Shown here piece after piece: positions 1-8,406 of a stretch of DNA of 26,170 bases. The number at the start of each line of letters is the position of its first letter. Positions within the stretch are counted from its first letter, which is position 1. The stretch is from CAZGYE01 sp964530165 (lineage in GTDB: Bacteria > Planctomycetota > Planctomycetia > Planctomycetales > Planctomycetaceae): positions 1 through 26,170 of the forward strand of contig CAZGYE010000039.1 of the NCBI GenBank assembly GCA_964530165.1. The letters are read 5' to 3'. The position numbers and the translations under genes are program-made. The notes under the pieces are model-generated. The model was not told the origin of the DNA. It saw only the letters and a program-made list of their open reading frames with translations, and did no database searches.

Positions 1-487
1 CGAGCTGCTCGGGGTTTTCCAGCACCAGCTCCCACGTGTAGTTCCAGGTGGACACATCAACGTTGGCCGCGGGCAGCGCTTCCCGGGCGGATTCGAGCAG
101 AGTCTCGATGGAATCGGTGTTCAACCGGCCCAGGTCCGCCCGGGCGATGCGCGCGAACAGGCAATCCCCATCGGCGTCGAAGGCGATCTGGCTGGGTCCG
201 GTGGGTGTGACGTCGAAATCGTCCGCCTTGACGCGGCCGTTGACCAACAGCAGGTCGTCGCCGGTGAGGCTGGCCGGGTCGTTGACCGCGCGGCCGGTCT
301 GTTCCCGATAAGCATCGGCCATGTAGGGCGGGACGAAGCAGGCCGTCTGGCCGGCGCCGGTCTTGGCGATCAGCTTTTCGCCGAGCGACGTCATGCCGCA
401 GCGCAGCTCCCAGATCGGCCGCGAGAGTGCCAGTGGATAAAAGTGAAATCGCGTCTCGGTCTGGCGGTCCACCAAAATCAGCCGCAT
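1..487 (-). CDS. Partial GlmU-like sugar nucleotidyltransferase (N-terminal 162 residues)
   Basis: The frame is open from an ATG at 487 to the left edge, so the C-terminus lies outside the window. The protein begins MRLILVDR and then reads PLALSRPIWELRCG followed by GEKL. This matches the start of the GlmU-like 'NTP_transf_4' sugar nucleotidyltransferases, in which a conserved TRP/SRP-x-x-ELR-x-G segment near residue 25 belongs to the nucleotide-binding fold. A later LLLVNGRV segment (about residues 79-86) also fits. A GGGAG ribosome-binding site lies at 496-500, 8 nt before the ATG. Family members transfer a nucleotide to a sugar-1-phosphate in the cytoplasm, often for cell-envelope precursors. 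The gene lies 79 nt downstream of nagB on the same strand, so co-transcription is plausible and points to amino-sugar metabolism. The exact substrate and any C-terminal left-handed-helix domain cannot be seen. Confidence 0.8.
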   Translation of the reverse strand, partial: MRLILVDRQTETRFHFYPLALSRPIWELRCGMTSLGEKLIAKTGAGQTACFVPPYMADAYREQTGRAVNDPASLTGDDLLLVNGRVKADDFDVTPTGPSQIAFDADGDCLFARIARADLGRLNTDSIETLLESAREALPAANVDVSTWNYTWELVLENPEQL

Positions 488-566
488 CAAGCAAACTCCC
501 TGTAGAACGACGATTGCCGGCTGCCCAAATCGTTCCTCATCAGACCCGGCAGGCCGCGTTCCTCAT

Positions 567-1409
567 TCACTTTACGCCGGAGCCGCCCAAATTGGCTACT
601 CGCCTTCTCGCAGCGGGAACGACTGACTTTCCGACCTTCAGCTCAGCGCGCCTGCGCTCCACATGTTTGTAGTACTCTCTTCGTTCCAATTCACACGCCG
701 CATCTTCATCGAATACCGCGATCGTATCCCGGTGCAGCTGCAATGCGGACGCAGTGACCTCCGCGGTGAGTGGCCCTTCTAAAGCCAAATGGACAACCTT
801 AGCCTTGTTGACTCCACTGGCAAGGATCAGGCATTGCTGCGCCTCTAGAATGGTGCCCACGCCCATCGTGAGGGCGAAACGAGGCACTTCGTCCATGGAG
901 CCGAAAAACCGCGAATTGTCCTGGACGGTCTCTTCAGTGAGTGTCTTGAGACGCGTCCGGCTGCCAAGCGAGGAGCTTGGTTCGTTGAAAGCGATGTGTC
1001 CGTCGCCACCAATGCCGAGCACCTGAAGATCGATGCCGCCGGCGTCACGGATCATCTGCTCGTATTGCTCGCAATAGGCCTCCGGGTCTTCGGCCAGTCC
1101 GTCGGGAACATGCGTTTGCCTCGGTCGCGGATTGAGGTGCTGGAAAAGCTGCTCTTCCATGAAATAGCGATAGCTCTGCTCATGATCCGGCGGTAAACCG
1201 TAGTATTCGTCAAGGTTAAAGGTGACGACCCCGGAAAAATCCAGTCCTTCGTCACGATTCAGTCGGCTCAGCTCTTTGTACAGCCCGATGGGCGTACTGC
1301 CCGTCGCCAGGCCGAGCACACAATTCGGTTTACGTCGCACGATCTCGGCTACAAACTCGGCCGCCTTACGACTCATCGCATCATAGTCTTCTTCGATCAG
1401 TACCCTCAC
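567..1409 (-). CDS. nagB: Glucosamine-6-phosphate deaminase
   Basis: The 280-residue product (E. coli NagB has 266) converts glucosamine-6-phosphate to fructose-6-phosphate and ammonia. Family signatures include GLATGSTPIGLY (residues 33-44), FNLDEYYGL (64-72) and GIGGDGHIAFNEP (132-144). Candidate active-site residues D67, D136, H138 and E143 have the same spacing as E. coli D72, D141, H143 and E148. The frame stays open back to 1475, but that extension is not family-like; a GTG at 1409 sits 9 nt after AAGGAG (1419-1424), so GTG is taken as the start. The C-terminus ends in a basic, variable tail (KSVVPAARRR). The GlmU-like gene follows on the same strand, suggesting linked breakdown and reuse of amino sugars. 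No allosteric assignment can be made from sequence alone. Confidence 0.95.
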   Translation of the reverse strand: MRVLIEEDYDAMSRKAAEFVAEIVRRKPNCVLGLATGSTPIGLYKELSRLNRDEGLDFSGVVTFNLDEYYGLPPDHEQSYRYFMEEQLFQHLNPRPRQTHVPDGLAEDPEAYCEQYEQMIRDAGGIDLQVLGIGGDGHIAFNEPSSSLGSRTRLKTLTEETVQDNSRFFGSMDEVPRFALTMGVGTILEAQQCLILASGVNKAKVVHLALEGPLTAEVTASALQLHRDTIAVFDEDAACELERREYYKHVERRRAELKVGKSVVPAARRRVANLGGSGVK

Positions 1410-1418
1410 GGAAAAACA

Positions 1419-1424
1419 CTCCTT
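1419..1424 (-). promoter_or_regulatory. Ribosome-binding site of nagB
   Basis: AAGGAG lies 9 nt upstream of the GTG at 1409. It decides the start in favour of this GTG over the ATG at 1475, which would add 22 residues with no NagB character. Confidence 0.8.
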
Positions 1425-1558
1425 CCACCGAATTACATCGAATTGATCGGCCGCATCAGAAACTCGTGATGCCACGCCCTGAACTTGAATCTTTGTAACA
1501 CTTTAGCCGTCTGGAGCAACTTCCTCACGACAGTGCATTTCGTGGTAAACGGAGAATG

Positions 1559-1623
1559 ATTAGGAAACCAGGAAAGCAGGAATGTCGGGAATCGTCTTTC
1601 TCCTGTCTTCCTGGATTCCTAAT
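1559..1623. repeat. Long imperfect inverted repeat (hairpin) between genes
   Basis: The arms at 1559-1582 and 1600-1623 match at 20 of 24 positions when one is reverse-complemented, with a 17-base loop. Purine-rich AGGAA blocks dominate one arm. It lies 121 bases beyond the stop of the 1744-4647 gene, between two genes of the same strand, so it could act as a terminator or RNA-stability hairpin, or be a dispersed repeat. There is no long U tract after it in the minus direction. Confidence 0.6.
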
Positions 1624-1743
1624 TTCCTCGTCGCTACATTCGGCGAAACAGTTACGAATCTTTCAGTATAACATGCCAGGCCGGCGGCTGACAAACGACG
1701 GCTCCCAACTTTCGCGAATGTTCGGGAAATCATTTTTTCAAGC

Positions 1744-4647
1744 TCACGGCACGGGAAGTTCGAACTCAAGCAGATATGTGCTGATGGGAGACTGCGAATC
1801 TCCCCAGTTGCTGGAAACGATCAGTTGCGACCCGTCTCGCGATGCGACCAGATGCGGCTGGCCCAGATAAGAATCCATCGAGTCCGCCCGGGTGTGCGCG
1901 AGGCGTTTCATCCCGAATTCGGTATCGCCCGGGGCATCGAGGTTCAGCGCGACGATTTCACCTCGGTATTTCGCGCCCCCTTGATCGACTCGATAGGAGA
2001 CGAAAATCCATCCCCGGCGGTCGGTGTCGGTGGCTGTCACGTGCCAGACTTTGGCTTCGTCGTCGGGATTCGTGAGCGACACATATGCATTCGTTCTCGT
2101 GTCGAAGGCCAGAACGCCACCGGCCCGTCCGCCAAAGGTCTGCACGCCGTCAATCACCTCGCCTTGCCAACGTCCGCTGCCTCCGACGACGTAGATGTCA
2201 CCGTTTGCCCCGTAAGCGAAGACGGGATGGCCCCAGTTGACCGGGAAGTGTCCCAATGCGGGATCGCTGTTGGAACATTGCGGACAGCCGCCCGGAGTGT
2301 CCGGCAGAACGTGCGGCGCGATTTGTCCGCCGGCCAGATCGACGTCCAGCAGCCGCCAGGTGTTCTCGCTGGTTTCCGGCCCGTCGTACATCACGAGAAT
2401 GTGCTGTCCGTCCGGAGAGAACGTCAGAGTATTTGTGTTGACCAGACCGGCGGACTCGGGATGCACGTGGCCGGTGTTGCCGTCGGTGAGCGGGAACGAG
2501 GCCACAACGGGCGATTCCACGCCTTCCATGGTGTCCAGGTCGACGACATACGCTTGAATGCCGGTTGACGGGTTGGTCTTGTCGACGCCGAGCAAGGCGA
2601 CGTATTGCCGCCCCCCCACGAAAGCAATGACTTCCTTGCCGGAATAGAACTTGTTGAACGGCAAGACGATGGTGCGCGTGATCGTGCCGGTCGTCACGTC
2701 GTATTCATAGATCAGGTCGTCTTCAGCGGATGAATCCACTCGTGTCACAAACGAGTATTGGATCGTCGGCCGGCTGGGATCCTGGCTCCAGCGGAAATTG
2801 GTGTTCGGCAAGAATGCCAGAAATTCCGGCTGCTGGGACGCCGCGTTCAGCACCAACTGATAAGGGTGATCCGGATCGTAGCTGCGCAGATGAATCAGAC
2901 TGCCGTCGATGTTCCACGGCGAATCCGTGACGTAGCGGTTTCGCACAGTGTCGCCCCACTGTTTCGTGAGCTGTCCGCCGGTGTTGACTGGGGCCGTGAA
3001 TCTCCTACCCGCATCGCCCGTAATCCGTGTGATTTGGGTCCCAAAAACGGGATCGAGGACGGTTTGAAGATAATCCGGTTGCGGCATCGGCGGCGCGGGC
3101 CAAACGACCTGATTCGCCGATGGACCCTCCGGCGGAAGCGTGAGGTTCATCTCTTCACCCGACTCGACTCCGTTCAGGTTGTCGAGAGTGGACGCTCCGA
3201 ACGGACCTGGCCGGAAGAACCAGTCGAGCCCGCTGCCGCCGTAAAGTTCGTCGACGAGGGTGTCATCGTGTACGGTGACGCCGGACTGCAGATAAAGTGC
3301 GGCCTGCGGATCTTTGAGCGACGAAACCCGCGAGGAGTAGTCGAACGGGAAGGTCCAACTTGCCAGAAAGCCGTCCAGCGTGCTCGCGTCGCTGTCGAAG
3401 TCGGTGGTGCTGCCGATGAGAATGTCGTCGTGGTCTCCACCGCGTAATTCGTCTCGACCGAGCCCGCCGATCAGCAGATCGCGATCGCCGCCGCCTTGCA
3501 GCAGGTCGTGTCCGTCATCAGCTTGCAAGATATCATTCCCGCTGCCCCCTTGAAGCGTGTCGTCACCGGCGCCCCCCTGGATCACGTCGTCGCCGTCTTT
3601 TCCCTGCAGCAGATCGGCCCCGCCGCCGCCAAGTAAGAGGTCCAGACCGAAGTTGCCTTTCAGCGTGTCGTCGCCGCCCCGGCCGTCCAGAAAATCATTA
3701 CCTTCGCCGCCGAGGAGCGAATCGTCCGCGGCGCCGCCCACCAGTGTATCGCTCCCCGCGCCGCCGGAGAGCGTCAGATTGCCGGTGAAGCCTGCGGCAT
3801 CGAGCGAGTTGTCGCCGGCGCCGGCGGTCAGTCGAGCCTCTTCGATACCCTCGAGCGTATCGTCACCCAAGCCGCTCAGATGGGTGTCGGTCAGCCGGAA
3901 ATCGACGTCACCGGTTTCGACCAACTGGTCCCTGCCGGCGCCGCCGATGATCGAATCGTTGCCGGTCCCGCCGCTCAAGACGTCGTTGCCGTGACCGCCG
4001 TGGACCTCATCGTTGCCGGCTGCACCGACGACGGTGTCGCGGCTGCCGCCTTGACCTCTAAGGAGATCGTCCCCGTCCCCACCGTCCAAAAAGTCCCGGC
4101 TGCCGCCGCCGAACAGCCGATCCTTGCCACTCGATCCAAAGAGGTTGTCCCGACCCGCGTGCCCTTTGAGGGTGTCGTCACCGTCGCGGCCGTCAAGAGT
4201 GTCGTGACCGCGCTGCCCATTAAGTAGGTCTCGACCGCTGCCGCCACGGAGTGCATCGTTTCCGAGGCCGCCAAAGGCGGCCGACGGAATTTCGGTCTCA
4301 TTCGTGAAACGGTCGTCGCCGTCCTCGCCTTGAAACACGAGCTTCGAGATGCTCGACCGGTCAAAGACTTCGTCGTAAACGGTCTCGGTCGTCTCCAGCC
4401 GAACCTCCACGCGGTCGGCGTCGACAGACCACACATCGGCCACGTCGGCGTCCGCCGTTCCGCTGATGATGAGCTGCCCGGTGTCGGCATGCAGCAAAAT
4501 CTCACCGGCGGAAAGCAACACGCGGCTTTCCAAAGATTCCGTTGTGTGATGAACTCTTCGCCGTCTGACGCGATTCCACCGTAACCTCGTGTGCCGTGAT
4601 GCGCCGGTGCACTGTTGGAGATCTCGGAGCCAGCTTGTCAGACGCAC
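1744..4647 (-). CDS. LEPR-XLL / RTX-repeat protein with C-terminal beta-propeller
   Basis: The 967-residue product has four regions. Residues 1-47 hold TSWLR at 4-8, an Arg-rich stretch, and LESRVLLSA at 39-47, the planctomycete LEPR-XLL signature; there is no classical hydrophobic signal peptide. Residues about 126-415 are RTX nonapeptides (GGxGxDxLx), known to bind calcium and stack as a parallel beta-roll. Residues 415-505 are a linker with one more RTX-like unit (YGGSGLDWFF). Residues about 520-967 show repeated beta-strand units such as LTFSPDGQHILVMYDG and LVASRDGSQLIVSSNWG, resembling TolB-like or lyase-like propellers, plus a CPQC pair. The start is a GTG with only a weak purine-rich site (AAAGAAG), but TSWLR right after it also opens the protein at 20779, which supports it. 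Likely exported or surface-attached; the ligand or enzymatic role of the propeller is unknown. Confidence 0.88.
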   Translation of the reverse strand: MRLTSWLRDLQQCTGASRHTRLRWNRVRRRRVHHTTESLESRVLLSAGEILLHADTGQLIISGTADADVADVWSVDADRVEVRLETTETVYDEVFDRSSISKLVFQGEDGDDRFTNETEIPSAAFGGLGNDALRGGSGRDLLNGQRGHDTLDGRDGDDTLKGHAGRDNLFGSSGKDRLFGGGSRDFLDGGDGDDLLRGQGGSRDTVVGAAGNDEVHGGHGNDVLSGGTGNDSIIGGAGRDQLVETGDVDFRLTDTHLSGLGDDTLEGIEEARLTAGAGDNSLDAAGFTGNLTLSGGAGSDTLVGGAADDSLLGGEGNDFLDGRGGDDTLKGNFGLDLLLGGGGADLLQGKDGDDVIQGGAGDDTLQGGSGNDILQADDGHDLLQGGGDRDLLIGGLGRDELRGGDHDDILIGSTTDFDSDASTLDGFLASWTFPFDYSSRVSSLKDPQAALYLQSGVTVHDDTLVDELYGGSGLDWFFRPGPFGASTLDNLNGVESGEEMNLTLPPEGPSANQVVWPAPPMPQPDYLQTVLDPVFGTQITRITGDAGRRFTAPVNTGGQLTKQWGDTVRNRYVTDSPWNIDGSLIHLRSYDPDHPYQLVLNAASQQPEFLAFLPNTNFRWSQDPSRPTIQYSFVTRVDSSAEDDLIYEYDVTTGTITRTIVLPFNKFYSGKEVIAFVGGRQYVALLGVDKTNPSTGIQAYVVDLDTMEGVESPVVASFPLTDGNTGHVHPESAGLVNTNTLTFSPDGQHILVMYDGPETSENTWRLLDVDLAGGQIAPHVLPDTPGGCPQCSNSDPALGHFPVNWGHPVFAYGANGDIYVVGGSGRWQGEVIDGVQTFGGRAGGVLAFDTRTNAYVSLTNPDDEAKVWHVTATDTDRRGWIFVSYRVDQGGAKYRGEIVALNLDAPGDTEFGMKRLAHTRADSMDSYLGQPHLVASRDGSQLIVSSNWGDSQSPISTYLLEFELPVP

Positions 4648-4878
4648 GTTTCTTCTTTCGCGGCTTAAGGAACGCGACGGGATTCGAGCAAAGGTTGATC
4701 GACTGGAATGACTTCATGCCAAGTGTGACCGACACATCAACACACACTTCAATTGGACCGTAGCCGCACGGATGTCGCAATGAACCACCGGAACTAAAAG
4801 CGGTGATGAACCGGCTTAGTTAGCGATCTAGACCGGACTGTTTGAGAGCTATCGTTAGGTTGGGACTAGCACTGCATC

Positions 4879-6846
4879 TCAGCGAGTTGACACGTCGCTG
4901 CCACGGAATTGCACTGTACGCGGTGCAGCCAGGGCCGTGAGTTGCGGGATGTCAAATTCTTTCAGCAGGCCGAAGCAAAACAGTTCCGGGGCCTGATTGG
5001 CTGCTTTGTTCTGGGTGATCACGTCTTTGAGACTGCTGAAGCTGCCGGAAAGAACCACTTCCGCGATCGCCTTTTCTTCCAGCACGGCAGCCACCAGCGC
5101 AAAGAGACTGCTGCGCGGGCCGACGGCGTAGAGCTTGACCGGCTCAGACGGATGCTGCTGCTTCGACCAGCGGGCGATTGCCGCGAGCTGACTCGCCTGC
5201 AGACCGAGCGGACGTTCGCCGACCGCCGAGACCAGCAGCCCGAACAGGAAATCACGGCTGACGATCTTCGATTCGCCGAAATAAAACGGATCGACGGCTA
5301 GGACGCGGTTGCCGGCTGTCAGCAGCTTCTCGGCTTCGGCGGCGGCGCTCGTGCGGCCGCCGTCGGCGACCAGTATGACAGTCGCTTTCGGCTCGCCGCG
5401 AACCAACTCGACAGCCGGGACGGTCCAGTCTGTCCCCAACTTCAACTGCCGAAAGGTGGCCGAACCGTCGTCGCACTTGGACGTTTCCGGTTCATTGGCT
5501 TGCACGTCGTATTGCTTGGCGTGCACGAGCTTGGCGAGGTCCTTGCGCCGCTGCCGGCGCCACTGGGACGCTGAAGGTGGCTGGGTCGGAATTTCGGGAT
5601 TTCGCGGCAAGTCCTTGCTGAGAGCCAACGCCAATTTGTGGAAGTCAGCGTTGTCCTCCGGGAGTTCGACGTGTAATTGCTCGGCGGTTTTCACTTCCTT
5701 GTCCGAAGGGATCTCTTTGGGGTCGAAGTTCTCGTCGTCGGGGAAGAAGTGATCGCCGATCATGCGATACAGCGCCTGGCGGTTGTCGAGAAGAAAATTG
5801 TGCGTGCCCGGATCCTCGTTGACGTGCCAGCGCAGGTTGTCCGGTTTGCCGTACAACTTGAAGATGGGGCCTGCCGCATCTAACAGCGGCTGCAGCGAAT
5901 GGCCCGACGCAAAACAGCAGTTGTCCTTGGCGTTGAACGTGAGCAGCGTCGGCCGTGGTGCGCGCAGGGCCGTCAGTTGCGCGTAGTCGGCCGTGATGGC
6001 GAGATCAACGGGCGTTTGCTCCGAGTCGCCCAGATCGGAGTGGTTGCGGACACGCGTGCGAAAACTGGAATAACCGGCCACCGGATCAGAGAGCGTCACC
6101 CGCGTGTCGAGCGAACTGATGATGATCGTCTGCCAGCCTCCGCCGGAGAGTCCGGCCACGCCCACCCGCTGTGGATCGGCGTGCTCCAGCGAAAGCAATA
6201 CGTCCAGCCCGCGTTTCATCGACAGATAATACGGCGCCAACCCGCTGGTCCCGCACAGATCGAGCTGGTTCATGCGGTAGTGCAAAAAGTCCCCCGATCG
6301 CAGTTGCCCCATGCCAAGCCATTCCACGTTCAGCGCCAGTATGCCTCGCTTCGCCTGATTGATGCAGCGAATCTGCTTGTAGCCGGCCGCCTTGCCTTTG
6401 CCGTCGTGTCCGTTGACGTTCATAAACACCGGCACCTTGCCCGAGAGCTTCTCCGGTTCGTAGAGCAGTGCGGGAATCCAGAGTCCCGGCAGCGCTTCGT
6501 AGCGCAGCTTCTTGATGCGGTAACCGGGTCCGCCTTCGATCGTCTCGAGCCATTCGACTTTGGTCTGGGCCTTTCGCCACTTGGCGGCCTCCCCGCGAAA
6601 GACGACGCCGTCGAGCGTCTCACGCCGCATCCGCTCGGCATGCTTCTCCCACTCGGCGACGGTCTTAACCTCCGGCATCGGTGGAATGCGGGCTTCGGTG
6701 AAGTCCTCGACCTCCTTCAACGGCAGTTTCGGATCAATAATCGGCTTCGCCAGCGAAGCCTGTACGTCCAACTTCTCACCGGCAAGGGCGGCCGACGCGA
6801 CCGCAGCGACAAGAAAAGCGACCAACAGCAATTGCATTCGAACCAT
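4879..6846 (-). CDS. Secreted alpha/beta hydrolase (acetyl-xylan-esterase-like)
   Basis: The 655-residue product starts at the ATG 6 nt after a GAGGAGA ribosome-binding site (6853-6859). It has a Sec signal peptide (hydrophobic 5-22, cleavage probably after ALA). The first half is an alpha/beta hydrolase: nucleophile elbow GLSGGG with Ser234, candidate acid Asp308 (FNAKDN) and candidate base His349 (PGTHNF). The second half (about 400-655) looks like a degenerate second hydrolase-like domain without a visible nucleophile elbow. Such proteins are annotated as acetyl-xylan-esterase-like or dienelactone-hydrolase-like and are abundant in planctomycetes; deacylation of plant or algal polysaccharide is the usual guess, unproven here. 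The protein at 8407 is a diverged paralogue with the same two-part layout. pyrC lies upstream on the same strand, 149 bases away behind a hairpin element. Confidence 0.85.
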   Translation of the reverse strand: MVRMQLLLVAFLVAAVASAALAGEKLDVQASLAKPIIDPKLPLKEVEDFTEARIPPMPEVKTVAEWEKHAERMRRETLDGVVFRGEAAKWRKAQTKVEWLETIEGGPGYRIKKLRYEALPGLWIPALLYEPEKLSGKVPVFMNVNGHDGKGKAAGYKQIRCINQAKRGILALNVEWLGMGQLRSGDFLHYRMNQLDLCGTSGLAPYYLSMKRGLDVLLSLEHADPQRVGVAGLSGGGWQTIIISSLDTRVTLSDPVAGYSSFRTRVRNHSDLGDSEQTPVDLAITADYAQLTALRAPRPTLLTFNAKDNCCFASGHSLQPLLDAAGPIFKLYGKPDNLRWHVNEDPGTHNFLLDNRQALYRMIGDHFFPDDENFDPKEIPSDKEVKTAEQLHVELPEDNADFHKLALALSKDLPRNPEIPTQPPSASQWRRQRRKDLAKLVHAKQYDVQANEPETSKCDDGSATFRQLKLGTDWTVPAVELVRGEPKATVILVADGGRTSAAAEAEKLLTAGNRVLAVDPFYFGESKIVSRDFLFGLLVSAVGERPLGLQASQLAAIARWSKQQHPSEPVKLYAVGPRSSLFALVAAVLEEKAIAEVVLSGSFSSLKDVITQNKAANQAPELFCFGLLKEFDIPQLTALAAPRTVQFRGSDVSTR

Positions 6847-6871
6847 GGCGAATCTCCTCGGCGTGACTGCA

Positions 6872-6939
6872 ATTTAGCCGCCCCGCTTGCGGGGCGTGTG
6901 ACACTTACGGGACACGCCGGACAAGTCCGGCGGCTAAAT
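6872..6939. repeat. REP-like double-hairpin element
   Basis: Two perfect hairpins sit inside a common outer inverted repeat. Hairpin 1 at 6879-6896 has an 8-bp stem (CGCCCCGC) and a TT loop. Hairpin 2 at 6915-6932 has an 8-bp stem (CGCCGGAC) and an AA loop. The outer arms are ATTTAGCCGCC (6872-6882) and its inverse (6929-6939). This is the head-to-head layout of bacterial REP/BIME elements. It lies after the pyrC stop (minus strand) and before the hydrolase start, where it could stop or attenuate transcription. Confidence 0.75.
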
Positions 6940-6995
6940 GCGTTGTTTCTGAGAGATCATTGTATTGACCCGATGCCCTGTTCACAAACGCACGC

Positions 6996-8222
6996 TCACT
7001 GCACCTGCTTGCCGTCGACGAAGATGGCTTCGACCGAGCCTGGGAACGTCACCCCTTCGAACGGTGACCAGCCGCATTTTGTTTTCAGATCTTCACGCCG
7101 GATGGTCGCCGGACGGGCGAGGTTGAGGACTGTCAACGAAGCGACATAGCCGGGCTCGATCCGTCCGAGCTTACGCGGTGCGATGTACGGATTGACGAAT
7201 TCACCCGGATTGGCCGAGCAGACCGCGGCGATTCGTTGCGGCGTCAGTCCCGCTTCCAGCAGCAGCCACGTGACGAACGGGCCGTAGGTGTCCAGGTGTG
7301 GCTGGCCGGAAACCCCGTGGGCTTTCTCTTCCAGCGTGTGGGGAGCGTGATCGGTGGCGAGATAGTCGAGCGTGCCGTCACGCAGCGCATCAAGCATCGC
7401 CAGCCGGTCCTCGGCAGTGCGCAGCGGGGGATTCATTTGCATCAGTCGGTGATTCTGCTCGTCGATTCTGCTTTGGTCAAAATAGAGGTGATGCGGCGCG
7501 ACCTCGCAGGTCACCTTCAATCCGCGCTGGCGAGCCTCGCGGATCAGCGGCAGGCCCTCTCCGACCGAGTAGTGGCACAGCTTGCCCCTCAGGTCGTATT
7601 TCTCGATCATCGAGAGCGCAAACCGCGTGGCCGAGACTTCACATTCTGGCGGCCGGCGCTGCTCGTGGGTCAGTGCATCCCGGTGAGCGTCGAGCAATAC
7701 CGGGTCTTCACAGTGGAAGCTGACTGCCCGGCCCCGGTAGCGGGCCAATGTCGCGTCCAGCTCATCGAGCGTGGAAAAGAACAGGTCGCCGACGCTCGGC
7801 CCCATGTAAACTTTGTAAGGCGCCGAAAACGAAAGCGGCCGTGTGCCGGGACCGATGCCCGCATACAGCGTGACCGGAATCGGCACGTTCCGCTTTTTAA
7901 GGTGTTCTCGCTTGGCGGCGTACGACTCGTCATCGACGGGAGCGGCCGGGTTGTTCGGCATGTCAGCGAAGTGGACAACGCCTCCATGAATCGCGGCCCC
8001 GGCAGCCGTGGTGAAATCCTCTTTGTGCACCTCCTTGCCGCTCTGGTCGTCGCGGGCGTGAATGTGAATGTCGCCCATGCCGGCGAAAATCAGGCAGTCG
8101 TCGTCGAACTCGTAATCGGGCGTGCCCAGCCGATCGCCGACTTCGACGATCTCGGCTCCCTCAATTCGCAACTGGCCGCTGCGGACGTTCTCGGGGCTGA
8201 CCAACCGGCCGGCGACAATCAT
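6996..8222 (-). CDS. pyrC: Dihydroorotase (class I-like amidohydrolase)
   Basis: The 408-residue cytoplasmic amidohydrolase would interconvert N-carbamoyl-aspartate and dihydroorotate in de novo pyrimidine synthesis. Metal-site residues are all visible: DIHIHAR (H53, H55), a lysine in YKVYMG (K137, candidate carboxylated lysine), SFHCED (H170), VAPHHLYF (H244 or H245) and ATDHAPH (D291). The substrate-side motif MNPPLR (263-268) is also present. The ATG at 8222 follows an AAGGAA site (8229-8234) by 6 nt; the frame extends upstream to 8285 but that stretch encodes the hairpin-rich leader and is not protein-like. The gene lies between two paralogous hydrolases of unrelated function. A long hairpin in the leader immediately before the ribosome-binding site could affect translation. 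A related hydantoinase-type amidohydrolase is a less likely alternative. Confidence 0.88.
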   Translation of the reverse strand: MIVAGRLVSPENVRSGQLRIEGAEIVEVGDRLGTPDYEFDDDCLIFAGMGDIHIHARDDQSGKEVHKEDFTTAAGAAIHGGVVHFADMPNNPAAPVDDESYAAKREHLKKRNVPIPVTLYAGIGPGTRPLSFSAPYKVYMGPSVGDLFFSTLDELDATLARYRGRAVSFHCEDPVLLDAHRDALTHEQRRPPECEVSATRFALSMIEKYDLRGKLCHYSVGEGLPLIREARQRGLKVTCEVAPHHLYFDQSRIDEQNHRLMQMNPPLRTAEDRLAMLDALRDGTLDYLATDHAPHTLEEKAHGVSGQPHLDTYGPFVTWLLLEAGLTPQRIAAVCSANPGEFVNPYIAPRKLGRIEPGYVASLTVLNLARPATIRREDLKTKCGWSPFEGVTFPGSVEAIFVDGKQVQ

Positions 8223-8238
8223 CACGGTTTCCTTATGA

Positions 8239-8293
8239 GTTGAGAGTTGAGGGTTGAGGTCTAAACGCGGAGTCCTTTCTCTCAACTCTCAAC
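8239..8293. repeat. Hairpin in the pyrC leader
   Basis: A perfect 13-bp inverted repeat (GTTGAGAGTTGAG at 8239-8251, complement at 8281-8293) encloses a 29-base loop. GTTGAG is repeated three times in the left part, so alternative pairings exist (8251-8258 with 8288-8295). The structure lies in the 5' leader of pyrC, ending 4 bases before its ribosome-binding site. In the plus direction it is followed by a run of six T (8301-8306), but no plus-strand gene precedes it. Confidence 0.6.
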
Positions 8294-8347
8294 CCTTTCA
8301 TTTTTTATGCCTGGTTGCAATCGCAGAATGACCAGCATACGCTGGTG

Positions 8348-8386
8348 AAGGAAAAAGGAAAGAAAAGGACTTTTTACTTTTTCCTT
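8348..8386. repeat. A/T-rich hairpin upstream of the 8407 gene
   Basis: A perfect 10-bp inverted repeat, AAGGAAAAAG (8348-8357) and its complement (8377-8386), has a 19-base loop. It lies 8 bases before the GGAGGG ribosome-binding site (8395-8400) of the plus-strand hydrolase, so it would form in that mRNA leader if transcription starts upstream. Confidence 0.5.
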
Positions 8387-8406
8387 GATTCCTCGGAGGG
8401 TCTTCC

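Larger units (their letters stand above)
1410..1743. other. Intergenic region upstream of nagB
   Basis: This 334-base spacer holds the nagB leader and promoter (not recognisable as a consensus) and the 3' flank of the RTX/propeller gene. Apart from the long imperfect hairpin at 1559-1623, nothing gene-like is seen; short frames here lack ribosome-binding sites and family features. Confidence 0.6.

Noticed and set aside
3557..3994. Long Pro/Ser-rich frames antisense to RTX repeats (also 21363-22145, 23242-25230 and 24228-25484)
   Set aside because: They are the antisense readings of repeated GGxGxDxLx codons; low complexity and no start signals.
5899..7149. 416-residue plus-strand frame across the first hydrolase and the REP-like element
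   Set aside because: Runs through two opposite-strand genes and a hairpin element; no protein family features.
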